A stretch of 64,000 nt of DNA from Clostridium sp. CMCC3677 (GTDB lineage: Bacteria; Bacillota; Clostridia; Clostridiales; Clostridiaceae), in NCBI RefSeq assembly GCF_023845585.1, contig NZ_JAMQHS010000002.1:186001-250000 (forward strand). The letters are read 5' to 3'. Below the pieces are notes generated by a model. It worked only from the letters and a program-made list of their open reading frames with translations. It was not told the DNA's origin and did not search any database. The first letter of the stretch is position 1; each line of letters starts with the position of its first letter. Below, one piece after another: positions 1 through 7,381 of this stretch. A program made the position numbers and the translations under genes.

Positions 1-1
1 G

Positions 2-520
2 ACTTATGTTAATAACTTAAATAAAATATTAGAAAAACATACAGATCTGGTTGAAGGGAAAACCTTAGAGCAAATACTATTAAATGTAGAATCTTTTCCA
101 AAAGAGATAAGGCAAGATATAATAAATCAAGGTGGAGGAGTTGCTAATCATAACTTATATTTTTATAATTTATCTCCAAATCCTAAATTAAAACCAGAAG
201 GAACTTTATTATATGAGATAAATAGCAAGTTTGCAGATATAGAGAATTTGAAAATTCAATTAACTAATTTGGCCATAAGTCAGTTTGGATCAGGTTATGG
301 ATTTTTAGTAAAAGATAATAATGGAAATTTATCAATTTTAAAAACCTTAAATCAAAATAGTCCAATTAGTAATGGGTTAACTCCAATTCTTTGTATAGAT
401 GTTTGGGAGCATGCTTATTATTTACAATATAAAAACTTAAGAGCAGATTATGTCAAAAATATATGGAATATAATTGATTGGAATAAAGTTCAAGACTTAT
501 ACGAAAATTACATTATTTAA
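2..520 (+). CDS. sodA: Fe/Mn superoxide dismutase, 3' part (5' end outside window)
   Basis: The reading frame is open from the first base of the window, so the start codon lies upstream; about 172 C-terminal residues are visible. Superoxide dismutases convert superoxide to peroxide and oxygen in the cytoplasm with a Mn or Fe centre. The family pattern is clear: TYVNNLNK near the start, a metal-ligand histidine in GGGVANHNLY, the GSG stretch, and the C-terminal signature DVWEHAYYLQYKN, which holds the last two metal ligands (D and H). Usual active-site positions differ from the Bacillus Mn enzyme: GGGH is GGGV, LFW is LYF and GSGW is GSGY. Metal preference cannot be decided by eye. It ends just before a strong terminator. 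The family is certain; the symbol is by analogy. Confidence 0.9.
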   Translation, partial: TYVNNLNKILEKHTDLVEGKTLEQILLNVESFPKEIRQDIINQGGGVANHNLYFYNLSPNPKLKPEGTLLYEINSKFADIENLKIQLTNLAISQFGSGYGFLVKDNNGNLSILKTLNQNSPISNGLTPILCIDVWEHAYYLQYKNLRADYVKNIWNIIDWNKVQDLYENYII

Positions 521-556
521 AAAAGTAGGCTATGTTTTAACGTAGCCTACTTTTTT
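521..556 (+). terminator. Rho-independent terminator after sod
   Basis: A 14-bp stem (521-534 with 541-554, one G.U pair), a 6-base TTTTAA loop and T/A-rich flanks on both sides. It lies between the plus-strand sod and the minus-strand amidase-like gene, so it probably serves both directions. Confidence 0.9.
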
Positions 557-558
557 AT

Positions 559-1665
559 CTAATAGTGAACCCTAATTAGCCAAAATTTCATTTTTTTATC
601 GCTCCAGCCTAAATCCCAAGGGACATTATTTCTATCTGTATTGTGACAAGTAACTAGACTATAACCTTTAGAGTCAGCACCAGTAACAACAGAGACATGC
701 GTTATATGACCTTTTTTTTCATAAGCTATAAAATCTCCAGGTAGTAATTTATAAGAGGCTTTGTAAACTCTCTCATAATTACCAGTAGCTATAACAGAAG
801 CTCTACCACTGTTTAACATATAACGAGTAAATTTATCAGCATTTACCCATGGACCAGTAGCACTACCTTTATCATAATTCCAAACAGAATTTTTTTTAAA
901 TTTACCCCCTTCATGAAGCACTTGGGAAGCAAAATTTGCACAATCTCCACCTTCACAATTAAAATTTTTATATTTTTTATTGTATTTAAATTTATGTTCA
1001 TCTAATGAAGATACACCACAATGTTTTTCAGCATATTCTAATGCATTCTTTCGTTTCTCATCTAAAGAAGAAAAATCTCTTGAAGTCTGATTTTTAATAT
1101 GTTCTTTAATATCATCTACTTTAATGTTTTCTAAACTTAATGAATCAGCAAAGGGATCATTGTACCATTCTTTTGTTATTATCCATTCATCATCATATTT
1201 AGTGAGTCTCATTGAATGTGAAGTCCCAATTCTAGAACTGTTAATTATATTAGGTTTGTCTAAATATTCATACTTATACTCAGTGTCACATAACACATAA
1301 AAAGAACATATTTTATCACCAATATTACATTTGGTAATTTTTATTTTTGGTATTATATCTAAAAACTTAACTCCTTGCTTTTCTGCCCAGTTATTTATAT
1401 ATTTAACTTTCTTTTCTTCATATTCATAGGCCCATTGAGCAATTTTTGTATTATCACAATATAGACTTCTTAGACAATCTAAATCTTGAGTTAATACAGC
1501 TCTACTCTTTATTAAAAAAATATTTTCTATATGTTTTTTTAACTCATCTTCTGTGTCACTAGCAAAAGCATTTTTAAATGAAAATATATTAAATAATGTT
1601 AAAATTATAGTAAATAATATAATTGCTTTTTTTAGAGATAATTTAGTGAATTTAAATATGTACAT
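559..1665 (-). CDS. Secreted protein with C-terminal putative amidase domain (Amidase_6 type)
   Basis: The 368-residue product starts with a basic stretch and a hydrophobic segment ending near ASDTED (about residue 36), a Sec signal peptide or N-terminal anchor. The middle (about 40-190) resembles the mixed alpha/beta region found before Amidase_6 domains. The C-terminal third carries a papain/NlpC-like amidase pattern: nucleophile candidate C242 in GGDCANF, H320/H323 in GHITHVS and a CHNTD motif near 340. A wall-lytic or peptide-cleaving role outside the cell is inferred from this family and from the neighbouring secreted peptidase. The start is set by GAGGT upstream of ATG. It lies 28 bp downstream of the M15 peptidase gene on the same strand, so the two are probably co-transcribed. 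The exact substrate is unknown. Confidence 0.8.
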   Translation of the reverse strand: MYIFKFTKLSLKKAIILFTIILTLFNIFSFKNAFASDTEDELKKHIENIFLIKSRAVLTQDLDCLRSLYCDNTKIAQWAYEYEEKKVKYINNWAEKQGVKFLDIIPKIKITKCNIGDKICSFYVLCDTEYKYEYLDKPNIINSSRIGTSHSMRLTKYDDEWIITKEWYNDPFADSLSLENIKVDDIKEHIKNQTSRDFSSLDEKRKNALEYAEKHCGVSSLDEHKFKYNKKYKNFNCEGGDCANFASQVLHEGGKFKKNSVWNYDKGSATGPWVNADKFTRYMLNSGRASVIATGNYERVYKASYKLLPGDFIAYEKKGHITHVSVVTGADSKGYSLVTCHNTDRNNVPWDLGWSDKKMKFWLIRVHY

Positions 1666-1693
1666 ATATTACTACCTCTTTCTAAATAGTATT

Positions 1694-2599
1694 TTAAGTT
1701 AATGCTTTTTCAATAATATCAATATAATTTTTTGTAGTTTCATCTTCTAAAAGAACTCCATAAAACCAATTCTCTTCATTATTCCAATTAGTAAAATACT
1801 TAGCTTTTAAAATAATTTCAGGCCTATATTCAAAGTGTAATATATCGAAATGCCCCCATTTTCCACCCCAAACAAAGTTATTATTTTCAAATGTTTCTAC
1901 TAAATCTTTAGGATATTCAGAAAGCCTTTTTTGTGCATCTTTTTCAGAACCCCATTTCCAATAATCTCTTTTATCACTTTTTAAGTCAATTGCTATTCCA
2001 TAAGAATGAGGACTTAACCTACCAGTACCAGATATTACTCTATAATTGTAAGTTCCACTAGCAGGATAAAGTATACTAGCTATATCATTTCTAGTTTTGC
2101 ATAAAGGAACAAGGTCTTTTAAGGCATTATCTAAAGAGGCGTTAGCATTATTTTGTTTATTAAATTGGTAATTTGTATATCCATATTTTAAGTTCTTTAA
2201 ATTTTTTTCTATGGCATTTCTTGAACTACCGTATACTTCATTTAATAATTCATAATTTCTACCTCTTCCAGGATCAATGCTTTTATCCATAATTACATCA
2301 TTTTTATCAAGGGGATAGTACTGTTCTAACATATCTTGAAGGTCTGGATTTGCTAATTTTTCTTCATGACTTTTTTGAATTTTATCATCATATAAGATTT
2401 TTTTTCCAGATTTCATAACAATATAAACTTTATCATCGCTTTTTTCAATTCCTACAATGTCGTTAGGATATGATAACATTAAGACCAATAAATCTTGTTT
2501 CATTTGTACTTCATAATCTCTAATTTCTTCAGCCTTTGATATTATAGGTATATTAAAAAGTATAATAAAGCATATAAAAAAAATGCTCAATTTTCTCAT
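1694..2599 (-). CDS. Secreted M15-family D,D-/L,D-carboxypeptidase-like peptidase
   Basis: A 301-residue protein with a cleavable-looking signal peptide (hydrophobic residues 4-21, then SKAEE). The C-terminal half has the zinc signature of Peptidase_M15 (VanY / L-alanyl-D-glutamate peptidase type): SPHSYGIAIDL with H198 and D205 as zinc ligands, and HFE with H255 as the third ligand, preceded by FVWGGKWGHFD. Such enzymes trim peptidoglycan stem peptides outside the membrane. The 5' neighbour is a CrtI-like gene, and the 3' neighbour 28 bp away is a secreted amidase-like protein, suggesting a two-gene wall-hydrolase unit. A GGTGGTG ribosome site precedes ATG. Substrate specificity cannot be assigned. 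Confidence 0.85.
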   Translation of the reverse strand: MRKLSIFFICFIILFNIPIISKAEEIRDYEVQMKQDLLVLMLSYPNDIVGIEKSDDKVYIVMKSGKKILYDDKIQKSHEEKLANPDLQDMLEQYYPLDKNDVIMDKSIDPGRGRNYELLNEVYGSSRNAIEKNLKNLKYGYTNYQFNKQNNANASLDNALKDLVPLCKTRNDIASILYPASGTYNYRVISGTGRLSPHSYGIAIDLKSDKRDYWKWGSEKDAQKRLSEYPKDLVETFENNNFVWGGKWGHFDILHFEYRPEIILKAKYFTNWNNEENWFYGVLLEDETTKNYIDIIEKALT

Positions 2600-2751
2600 A
2601 AATTTTCACCACCATTTAAAATTAATATGAATGTAGTTTATCCAAATAAGAGTATGTTTATGTGTTAAAGAAATTCTACTTATCTTAATATTTAAAGTAA
2701 AACTATAATATAAATAAACTTATATAAATAGACTTAAGATATATTTTCACT

Positions 2752-4245
2752 CTATTTATATAAATCACAGATTCTATCACTACAAATTTTAGAAGATTTA
2801 ATAACCATGGACACTCCATTACCTGGATGAGTAGAAGCACCTGTAAAGAATAGATTATTAATATTTTTGATTTCACATTGAGGTCTAAATATATTAGTCT
2901 GATTTAGTGTATGACTTAAACCAAATGCAGTTCCACCATATGTATTGAATGCGTACTTAAAATCAAGTGGCGTTAAATATTTTTCAAGTATTATATGTTC
3001 CTTTATATCACTAAGGGTATCTATTGATGATAATATATCTAAAAGTTCTTTCTTTATCATATTTTTGGTTTTTAAATTCCAAGTAATATTATTGTAAAGT
3101 AAATTAGGAACTCTAATCATAACATTAATACATTCATATCCATTTGGACAAATAGTGGTATCTACTGAACTAGGGCAATAAATATATATTGATGGATCTT
3201 TTGAAAGTATTCCTTTAAAAGGAGCTTTTAAGTTTTTCTTGAAATTTTTATTTATATAGATATTATTTACGTTAAGCATAGGATATTTCTTATCTAAGCC
3301 TAAATATAAAATAAATGTTGAACAAGAATATTTTAATTGTTCTACTGGTTTAACTGAATCTTTTATATCCTTATCCTGTATAAGATTATCAATTGTATAA
3401 GAGTAATCACTACTGCAAATTACTGCATCTGCATTTAATTTTTGATTATTAACTATTACCCCTATAGCTTTCTTATCTTCAAATAATATTTTCTTTACAT
3501 TACAATTAGTATTTATAATTCCACCTTGATTTAATATTAAATTTTCTAATGCTTTTATGTAAGAATATATTCCTCCTTGCATATGATATAACCCTTCTAT
3601 TTGAGTTACAGCTGGAATTGAATTATATATGTTTGATAAAGTGTATGGTGATCCTCCTATATACATAGTTTGAAACATAAAATAATTTATAAGCTTTTCA
3701 TTTTTAATATATTTCTTACAATCCTTATAAGATGAATGAAGTATTTTCAAATCAAGATGTGTATTACTAATTATAGATTTAAAAAAATTATTATTATTAG
3801 AAAAATTTTGGTTTAAAAAATACTTGTTTACAATTTGATATTTTTCATAATTAGAAGATAAAAAGTTAAAATAACCGTATATGTCCTCTATATTTCCATT
3901 TGTAATTTGGTTGATATTTGAAGAAAGTGATGAAAATTTATTTGAAAAATCATAAATGCTATTATCAGAATAAAACACTCTATAGAGTGTTTCTATAGGA
4001 ATAAGAGAAAAATAGTCCTTATAATTTTTATTACAATACTCAAAAACCTCAATATAGTCTCTAAAAAACATGATTAATGATGCTGTTAAATTAAATTTAA
4101 ATCCATTAACTTCAAAAAAGTTAGTTTTCCCTCCTATTGTTAAATTTTTTTCTAATACTGTAACATTAAAACCCCTTGATAAAAGGCGTGCAGCTACAGA
4201 TAGTCCACCAATACCGCTTCCAATTACTATGATTTTTTTATTCAT
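2752..4245 (-). CDS. CrtI/CrtN-like FAD-dependent desaturase or amine-oxidase-fold oxidoreductase
   Basis: About 497 residues. An N-terminal Rossmann FAD-binding motif IVIGSGIGGLSVAARL is followed by ExN(L)TIGGKTN, and the C-terminal phytoene-desaturase-type second motif is LFFTGASTHPGNGVSMVIKS. Family members desaturate or isomerise carotenoids, or act on retinol-like substrates. No phytoene synthase or other carotenoid gene is visible here, so the substrate is unknown. The longer frame starts at 4263 (MYEVLD), but GAGGT lies 8 nt before the internal ATG at 4245 (MNKKIIVIG), so I use that start. It is transcribed alone, with about 150 bp of featureless DNA between it and the peptidase gene downstream. 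Confidence 0.8.
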   Translation of the reverse strand: MNKKIIVIGSGIGGLSVAARLLSRGFNVTVLEKNLTIGGKTNFFEVNGFKFNLTASLIMFFRDYIEVFEYCNKNYKDYFSLIPIETLYRVFYSDNSIYDFSNKFSSLSSNINQITNGNIEDIYGYFNFLSSNYEKYQIVNKYFLNQNFSNNNNFFKSIISNTHLDLKILHSSYKDCKKYIKNEKLINYFMFQTMYIGGSPYTLSNIYNSIPAVTQIEGLYHMQGGIYSYIKALENLILNQGGIINTNCNVKKILFEDKKAIGVIVNNQKLNADAVICSSDYSYTIDNLIQDKDIKDSVKPVEQLKYSCSTFILYLGLDKKYPMLNVNNIYINKNFKKNLKAPFKGILSKDPSIYIYCPSSVDTTICPNGYECINVMIRVPNLLYNNITWNLKTKNMIKKELLDILSSIDTLSDIKEHIILEKYLTPLDFKYAFNTYGGTAFGLSHTLNQTNIFRPQCEIKNINNLFFTGASTHPGNGVSMVIKSSKICSDRICDLYK

Positions 4246-4397
4246 ATCTAATACCTCATACAAAAATTAAATAAGTAGAAAAACCAATATTTTATTGATT
4301 TATTCTTTAATTTTATTGTTATTATTGTCAAATAATCAACAAATAATCTTGGTAAAATTATACACACTGAAAAGGTGATCGATAAAGCATAATACAA

Positions 4398-4441
4398 GTT
4401 AATTAAAATAAAATTATTAGTTAATTAAAATAAAATTATTA
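4398..4441. repeat. Perfect 22-bp tandem direct repeat (2 copies)
   Basis: Two exact head-to-tail copies of a 22-bp A/T-only unit (apart from its first G) at 4398-4419 and 4420-4441. The unit is two helical turns long and lies immediately upstream of a good -35 element, so it could act as an A-tract/UP-like element or a regulator site. Otherwise 4264-4562 contains only the promoter and hairpin listed next. Confidence 0.8.
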
Positions 4442-4447
4442 ATTAAT

Positions 4448-4475
4448 TTGAAGGAATGAAAAATAGTGTTATAAT
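4448..4475 (+). promoter_or_regulatory. Sigma-A-type promoter for the gene at 4563
   Basis: TTGAAG (4448-4453), a 16-bp spacer and a perfect TATAAT (4470-4475), about 85 bp upstream of the next start codon. Assigned by consensus match only. Confidence 0.6.
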
Positions 4476-4498
4476 GAGGTATCATAGTTATGAAACAA

Positions 4499-4534
4499 AG
4501 CTATGTTTTATAATTGATATTTTAAAACATAGCA
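4499..4534 (+). other. Leader hairpin upstream of the 139-aa gene
   Basis: An inverted repeat of GCTATGTTTTA with TAAAACATAGC, inside the predicted 5' leader and about 30 bp before the start codon. No T-run follows, so it is not a classical terminator. The sod terminator (GCTATGTTTTAACGTAGC) resembles it. Confidence 0.5.
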
Positions 4535-4562
4535 AATAAAAAAAGAAAAGTGAGAAGATTAA

Positions 4563-4982
4563 ATGAAATTTGAGAAATTAGAAAAAACAATAAATAAACT
4601 AGATGCTGATATTGAGGCATTAAGGAGAGTTAAACACTATTTGTCAAACATAGATGAAATTAATGAAATTTCTGATCTTTTAAATAAGGAAAGACAAGTA
4701 TATTCAGATGAGTTATATTTAGAAGATCCAATGGCTTACAACAAATGTTGTGAAAAAATAAGAGACTTATTAGATCAAAAAATTGAAAAAAATGAACAAA
4801 TAGAATTATTAGAATTTATAAAAGAAGTTCATGGAAGAAAATCGCCTAATGTTAGTAAAAAAAGTCATGGACTTAATGCTTGGCTTAAATTTCTTGATAT
4901 TGAATGTAAGTGGATTCAAAATCCAGAAACTGATTGGTCAGTGTTAATAATAATTGATATTGGAGCACACAATCAAAAATAA
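4563..4982 (+). CDS. Unknown small protein, coiled-coil N-terminus
   Basis: I do not recognise this 139-residue cytoplasmic protein. Residues 1-95 are charged and helical, with heptad-like spacing of leucine/isoleucine (KLEKTINKLDADIEAL and later KIEKNEQIELLEFIKE), suggesting a coiled coil. The last 40 residues are different in character, with aromatic residues (AWLKFLDIECKWIQNPETDW) and the end LIIIDIGAHNQK. There is no signal peptide, TM segment or cysteine metal site. It has its own promoter and is followed by a long hairpin, so it appears monocistronic. Codon use matches its neighbours. It is probably a real gene because it has a promoter, a purine-rich ribosome site (AAGTGAGAAG) and an intact frame. 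Confidence 0.6.
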   Translation: MKFEKLEKTINKLDADIEALRRVKHYLSNIDEINEISDLLNKERQVYSDELYLEDPMAYNKCCEKIRDLLDQKIEKNEQIELLEFIKEVHGRKSPNVSKKSHGLNAWLKFLDIECKWIQNPETDWSVLIIIDIGAHNQK

Positions 4983-5050
4983 TACATATTAATCCTTATG
5001 CATATATCAACACTCTGCTAAAACAAAGCCAATAAAAAAATAAAAGTAAG

Positions 5051-5092
5051 AATAGAGTCAGTGTTTCTTTTATAAGAAATGTTGACTCTATT
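5051..5092 (+). terminator. 19-bp hairpin, probable terminator or ABC-F leader element
   Basis: AATAGAGTCA... pairs with ...TGACTCTATT over 19 bp with a 4-base loop. The three non-Watson-Crick positions are all G.U when read on the plus strand, so it is a plus-strand RNA structure. The T-run after it is weak (TTTGCTATAA). It could end the 139-aa gene or be part of the leader of the ABC-F gene 130 bp downstream. Confidence 0.55.
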
Positions 5093-5193
5093 TGCTATAA
5101 TCATAGATATATAATTATTTAAATTCTATTGGATCTTTCTTTTATAAGGTGGAATTTTTAAAAATGTGTTAAAATAAGAGGTAGATTATTATT

Positions 5194-5220
5194 ATGAAGA
5201 AATACATGAAGGAGTTTTAA
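5194..5220 (+). CDS. 8-codon leader peptide ORF before ABC-F gene
   Basis: ATG at 5194 opens MKKYMKEF followed by TAA, ending 5 bp before the ABC-F start. AAGAGGTAG 11 nt upstream can serve as its ribosome site. The ribosome site of the ABC-F gene (GAAGGAG, 5208-5214) lies inside this mini-ORF, so translating one affects the other. Leader peptides are common before antibiotic-responsive ABC-F genes; whether this one is translated is unknown. Confidence 0.4.
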   Translation: MKKYMKEF

Positions 5221-5225
5221 TTTTA

Positions 5226-7157
5226 ATGAATATAATTACTTTAGAAAATATATATAAAAGTTACAGTGAAAAAATATTATTAAACAATATATCGTTAGGA
5301 ATTAACGATGGTGATAAAATTGGACTTATAGGCATTAATGGAGCTGGAAAATCAACATTTTTAAAAGTTGTAGGGGGAAAAGATGAATTTTTTGATGGCT
5401 CTATAACAAAAGGAAAAAATGTTAGAATAGAATATCTTTCTCAAAACCCAGATTTTAAAAGTGGAGCCACAGTTTTAGAACAAATATTTAGAGGTGACAC
5501 TAAAGAAATGAAACTTCTTATGGAATATGAAGATATATTAGTAAAGATAAACGCTTGCAACGGTGAAGAATTTAATAAATTAAATGATAAACTCATAAAA
5601 CTTCAAGGTCAAATTGATTCTTTTAATTTATGGGACTTAGAAAGTGAAGCTAAAAGTATTTTAAATAAGCTAGGAATATCTAACTATAATGAAATAATGG
5701 ATAATTTATCTGGTGGACAAAAAAAGAGAGTTGCCCTTGCATCAGCTCTTATAACACCTTGTGAATTACTTATATTAGATGAGCCTACAAATCATCTTGA
5801 CGCTGAATCTATAGAATGGCTTGAAGAATTCTTAAATACAAGAAAAGGTGCACTTTTAATGATTACTCATGATAGGTATTTTCTTGATAGAGTTACTAAT
5901 AGAATAATTGAATTAGATAGAGGAAACCTTTATACATACCCTGGAAATTATACTGCATTTCTAGAAAAGAAGGTTGAAAGACTTGAAACAGAACAAGTTA
6001 AAGAAGAAAAGAGAGATGCATTAATTAGAAATGAATTAAAATGGGTAAGAAGAGGTGCTAAAGCTAGAACAACTAAGCAAAAAGCAAGATTACAAAGGTT
6101 TGATGAATTAGTAAATACAAAATCTATTGAAATAAAAGACAATGTTGATATATCTTTTGTAGGAAGTAGATTAGGTAAAAAAATAGTTGAGTTATATGAT
6201 GTAAATAAATCTTTTGATGAGAAACAAATTATAAAAAATTTTAATTATCTATTTTTAAGAGATGATAGAATAGGTATAGTTGGAGAAAATGGAGCAGGAA
6301 AAACAACTTTAGTTAACTTAATTAGAGGTTTAATACCACTAGATAGTGGTAGAATTGAAATAGGTGACACTGTAAAGATAGGTTGTTTTGCACAAGACAA
6401 TGCTCATATTGATCATAATTTAAGAGTTATAGATTATGTAAAAGAAGGTGGAGAGTATATTCCAACTGAAGATGGAACTAAAATAACAGCCTCTTCTATG
6501 TGTGAAAGATTTTTATTTGATAGCACAATGCAATATACTCCAATTGAAAAATTATCTGGTGGAGAAAAAAGAAGATTACATCTTTTAAGAGTATTAATGG
6601 AATCGCCTAATTTCTTGATATTAGATGAGCCTACAAATGATTTGGACATTGAAACTTTAAAAATTCTAGAATCATTTTTAGATGAATTTATGGGTATTGT
6701 AATTGTTGTATCACATGATAGATATTTTTTAGATAGAATCTGTAATAAAATATTCTCTTATGAAGGCGATGGATTAATTAAAGAATATAATGGTAATTAT
6801 AGTGATTTCTTAATAGCAAAAGAGATAGAAAAAAATAATAAATCTTTAGAAAATGAAAAGTCTACTAATAAAGTGAAAAAAGAAAGAATTAAAAATAAAG
6901 AAGATAAACCTAAGTTTACCTTTAAGGAACAAAAAGAATTTGAAACTATAGATGCAGATATATCTACTTTAGAGGGTAAGATAGAACAGCTTGATAAAGA
7001 TTTAGAGAAAAATGCTACTAATTATGGAAAGCTTAATGAATTGATGAAGGAAAAAGAATCTCTTGAGCAAGAATTAGAGCAGAAGTATGAGAGATGGGAA
7101 TATTTAAATGAAATTGCAGCTTCAATAGAAGAATATAATTTAAAGAAAAAACAATAA
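5226..7157 (+). CDS. ABC-F family ATPase (Uup/YfmR-like, ribosome-associated)
   Basis: A 643-residue protein with two ABC ATPase domains and no membrane segments. Domain 1 has Walker A GINGAGKST (about 36-44), signature LSGGQKKR and Walker B LLILDEPTNHLD. Domain 2 has GENGAGKTT (about 354-362), LSGGEKRR and LILDEPTNDLD. Between them is the basic, charged ABC-F linker (about 240-300). The C-terminus (from about 545) is a lysine/glutamate-rich coiled coil as in Uup/YfmR-type members. ABC-F proteins bind the ribosomal E site and help stalled translation; some give antibiotic resistance. The extended C-terminus fits the housekeeping Uup-like group rather than a resistance type, but the leader ORF upstream leaves this open. 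The next gene starts 13 bp downstream. Confidence 0.93.
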   Translation: MNIITLENIYKSYSEKILLNNISLGINDGDKIGLIGINGAGKSTFLKVVGGKDEFFDGSITKGKNVRIEYLSQNPDFKSGATVLEQIFRGDTKEMKLLMEYEDILVKINACNGEEFNKLNDKLIKLQGQIDSFNLWDLESEAKSILNKLGISNYNEIMDNLSGGQKKRVALASALITPCELLILDEPTNHLDAESIEWLEEFLNTRKGALLMITHDRYFLDRVTNRIIELDRGNLYTYPGNYTAFLEKKVERLETEQVKEEKRDALIRNELKWVRRGAKARTTKQKARLQRFDELVNTKSIEIKDNVDISFVGSRLGKKIVELYDVNKSFDEKQIIKNFNYLFLRDDRIGIVGENGAGKTTLVNLIRGLIPLDSGRIEIGDTVKIGCFAQDNAHIDHNLRVIDYVKEGGEYIPTEDGTKITASSMCERFLFDSTMQYTPIEKLSGGEKRRLHLLRVLMESPNFLILDEPTNDLDIETLKILESFLDEFMGIVIVVSHDRYFLDRICNKIFSYEGDGLIKEYNGNYSDFLIAKEIEKNNKSLENEKSTNKVKKERIKNKEDKPKFTFKEQKEFETIDADISTLEGKIEQLDKDLEKNATNYGKLNELMKEKESLEQELEQKYERWEYLNEIAASIEEYNLKKKQ

Positions 7158-7170
7158 TGGAGGATTTATA

Positions 7171-7359
7171 GTGGAACTACAAGTTTACTTAAAAGGAAAG
7201 AAAGAACCTCTAATATTTAAAGGTGATAGAATCGATGTTTTAGATATGGAGCTTCAAGGGAAAAAGTATAAGCAGATAAGATATTTTAGAAAAGGATTTT
7301 CTAAATCTGAGTATATAGAATCTTCTTTAATAACAAGAATGAGAGAAATAAATAAGTAA
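7171..7359 (+). CDS. Unknown 62-aa protein in ABC-F/SNF2 operon (GTG start)
   Basis: The start is GTG (7171), chosen because GGAGG lies 7 nt upstream. The product is small, basic and soluble, with beta-rich patterns (LQVYLKGKKEPLIFKGD, KQIRYFRKGF) and no cysteine. It sits 13 bp after the ABC-F gene and 22 bp before the SNF2 helicase gene, so the three are almost certainly one transcript. I do not recognise a family. Its tight packing suggests a real gene. Confidence 0.65.
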   Translation: MELQVYLKGKKEPLIFKGDRIDVLDMELQGKKYKQIRYFRKGFSKSEYIESSLITRMREINK

Positions 7360-7381
7360 TTTATAAATATGGTGATAATTT

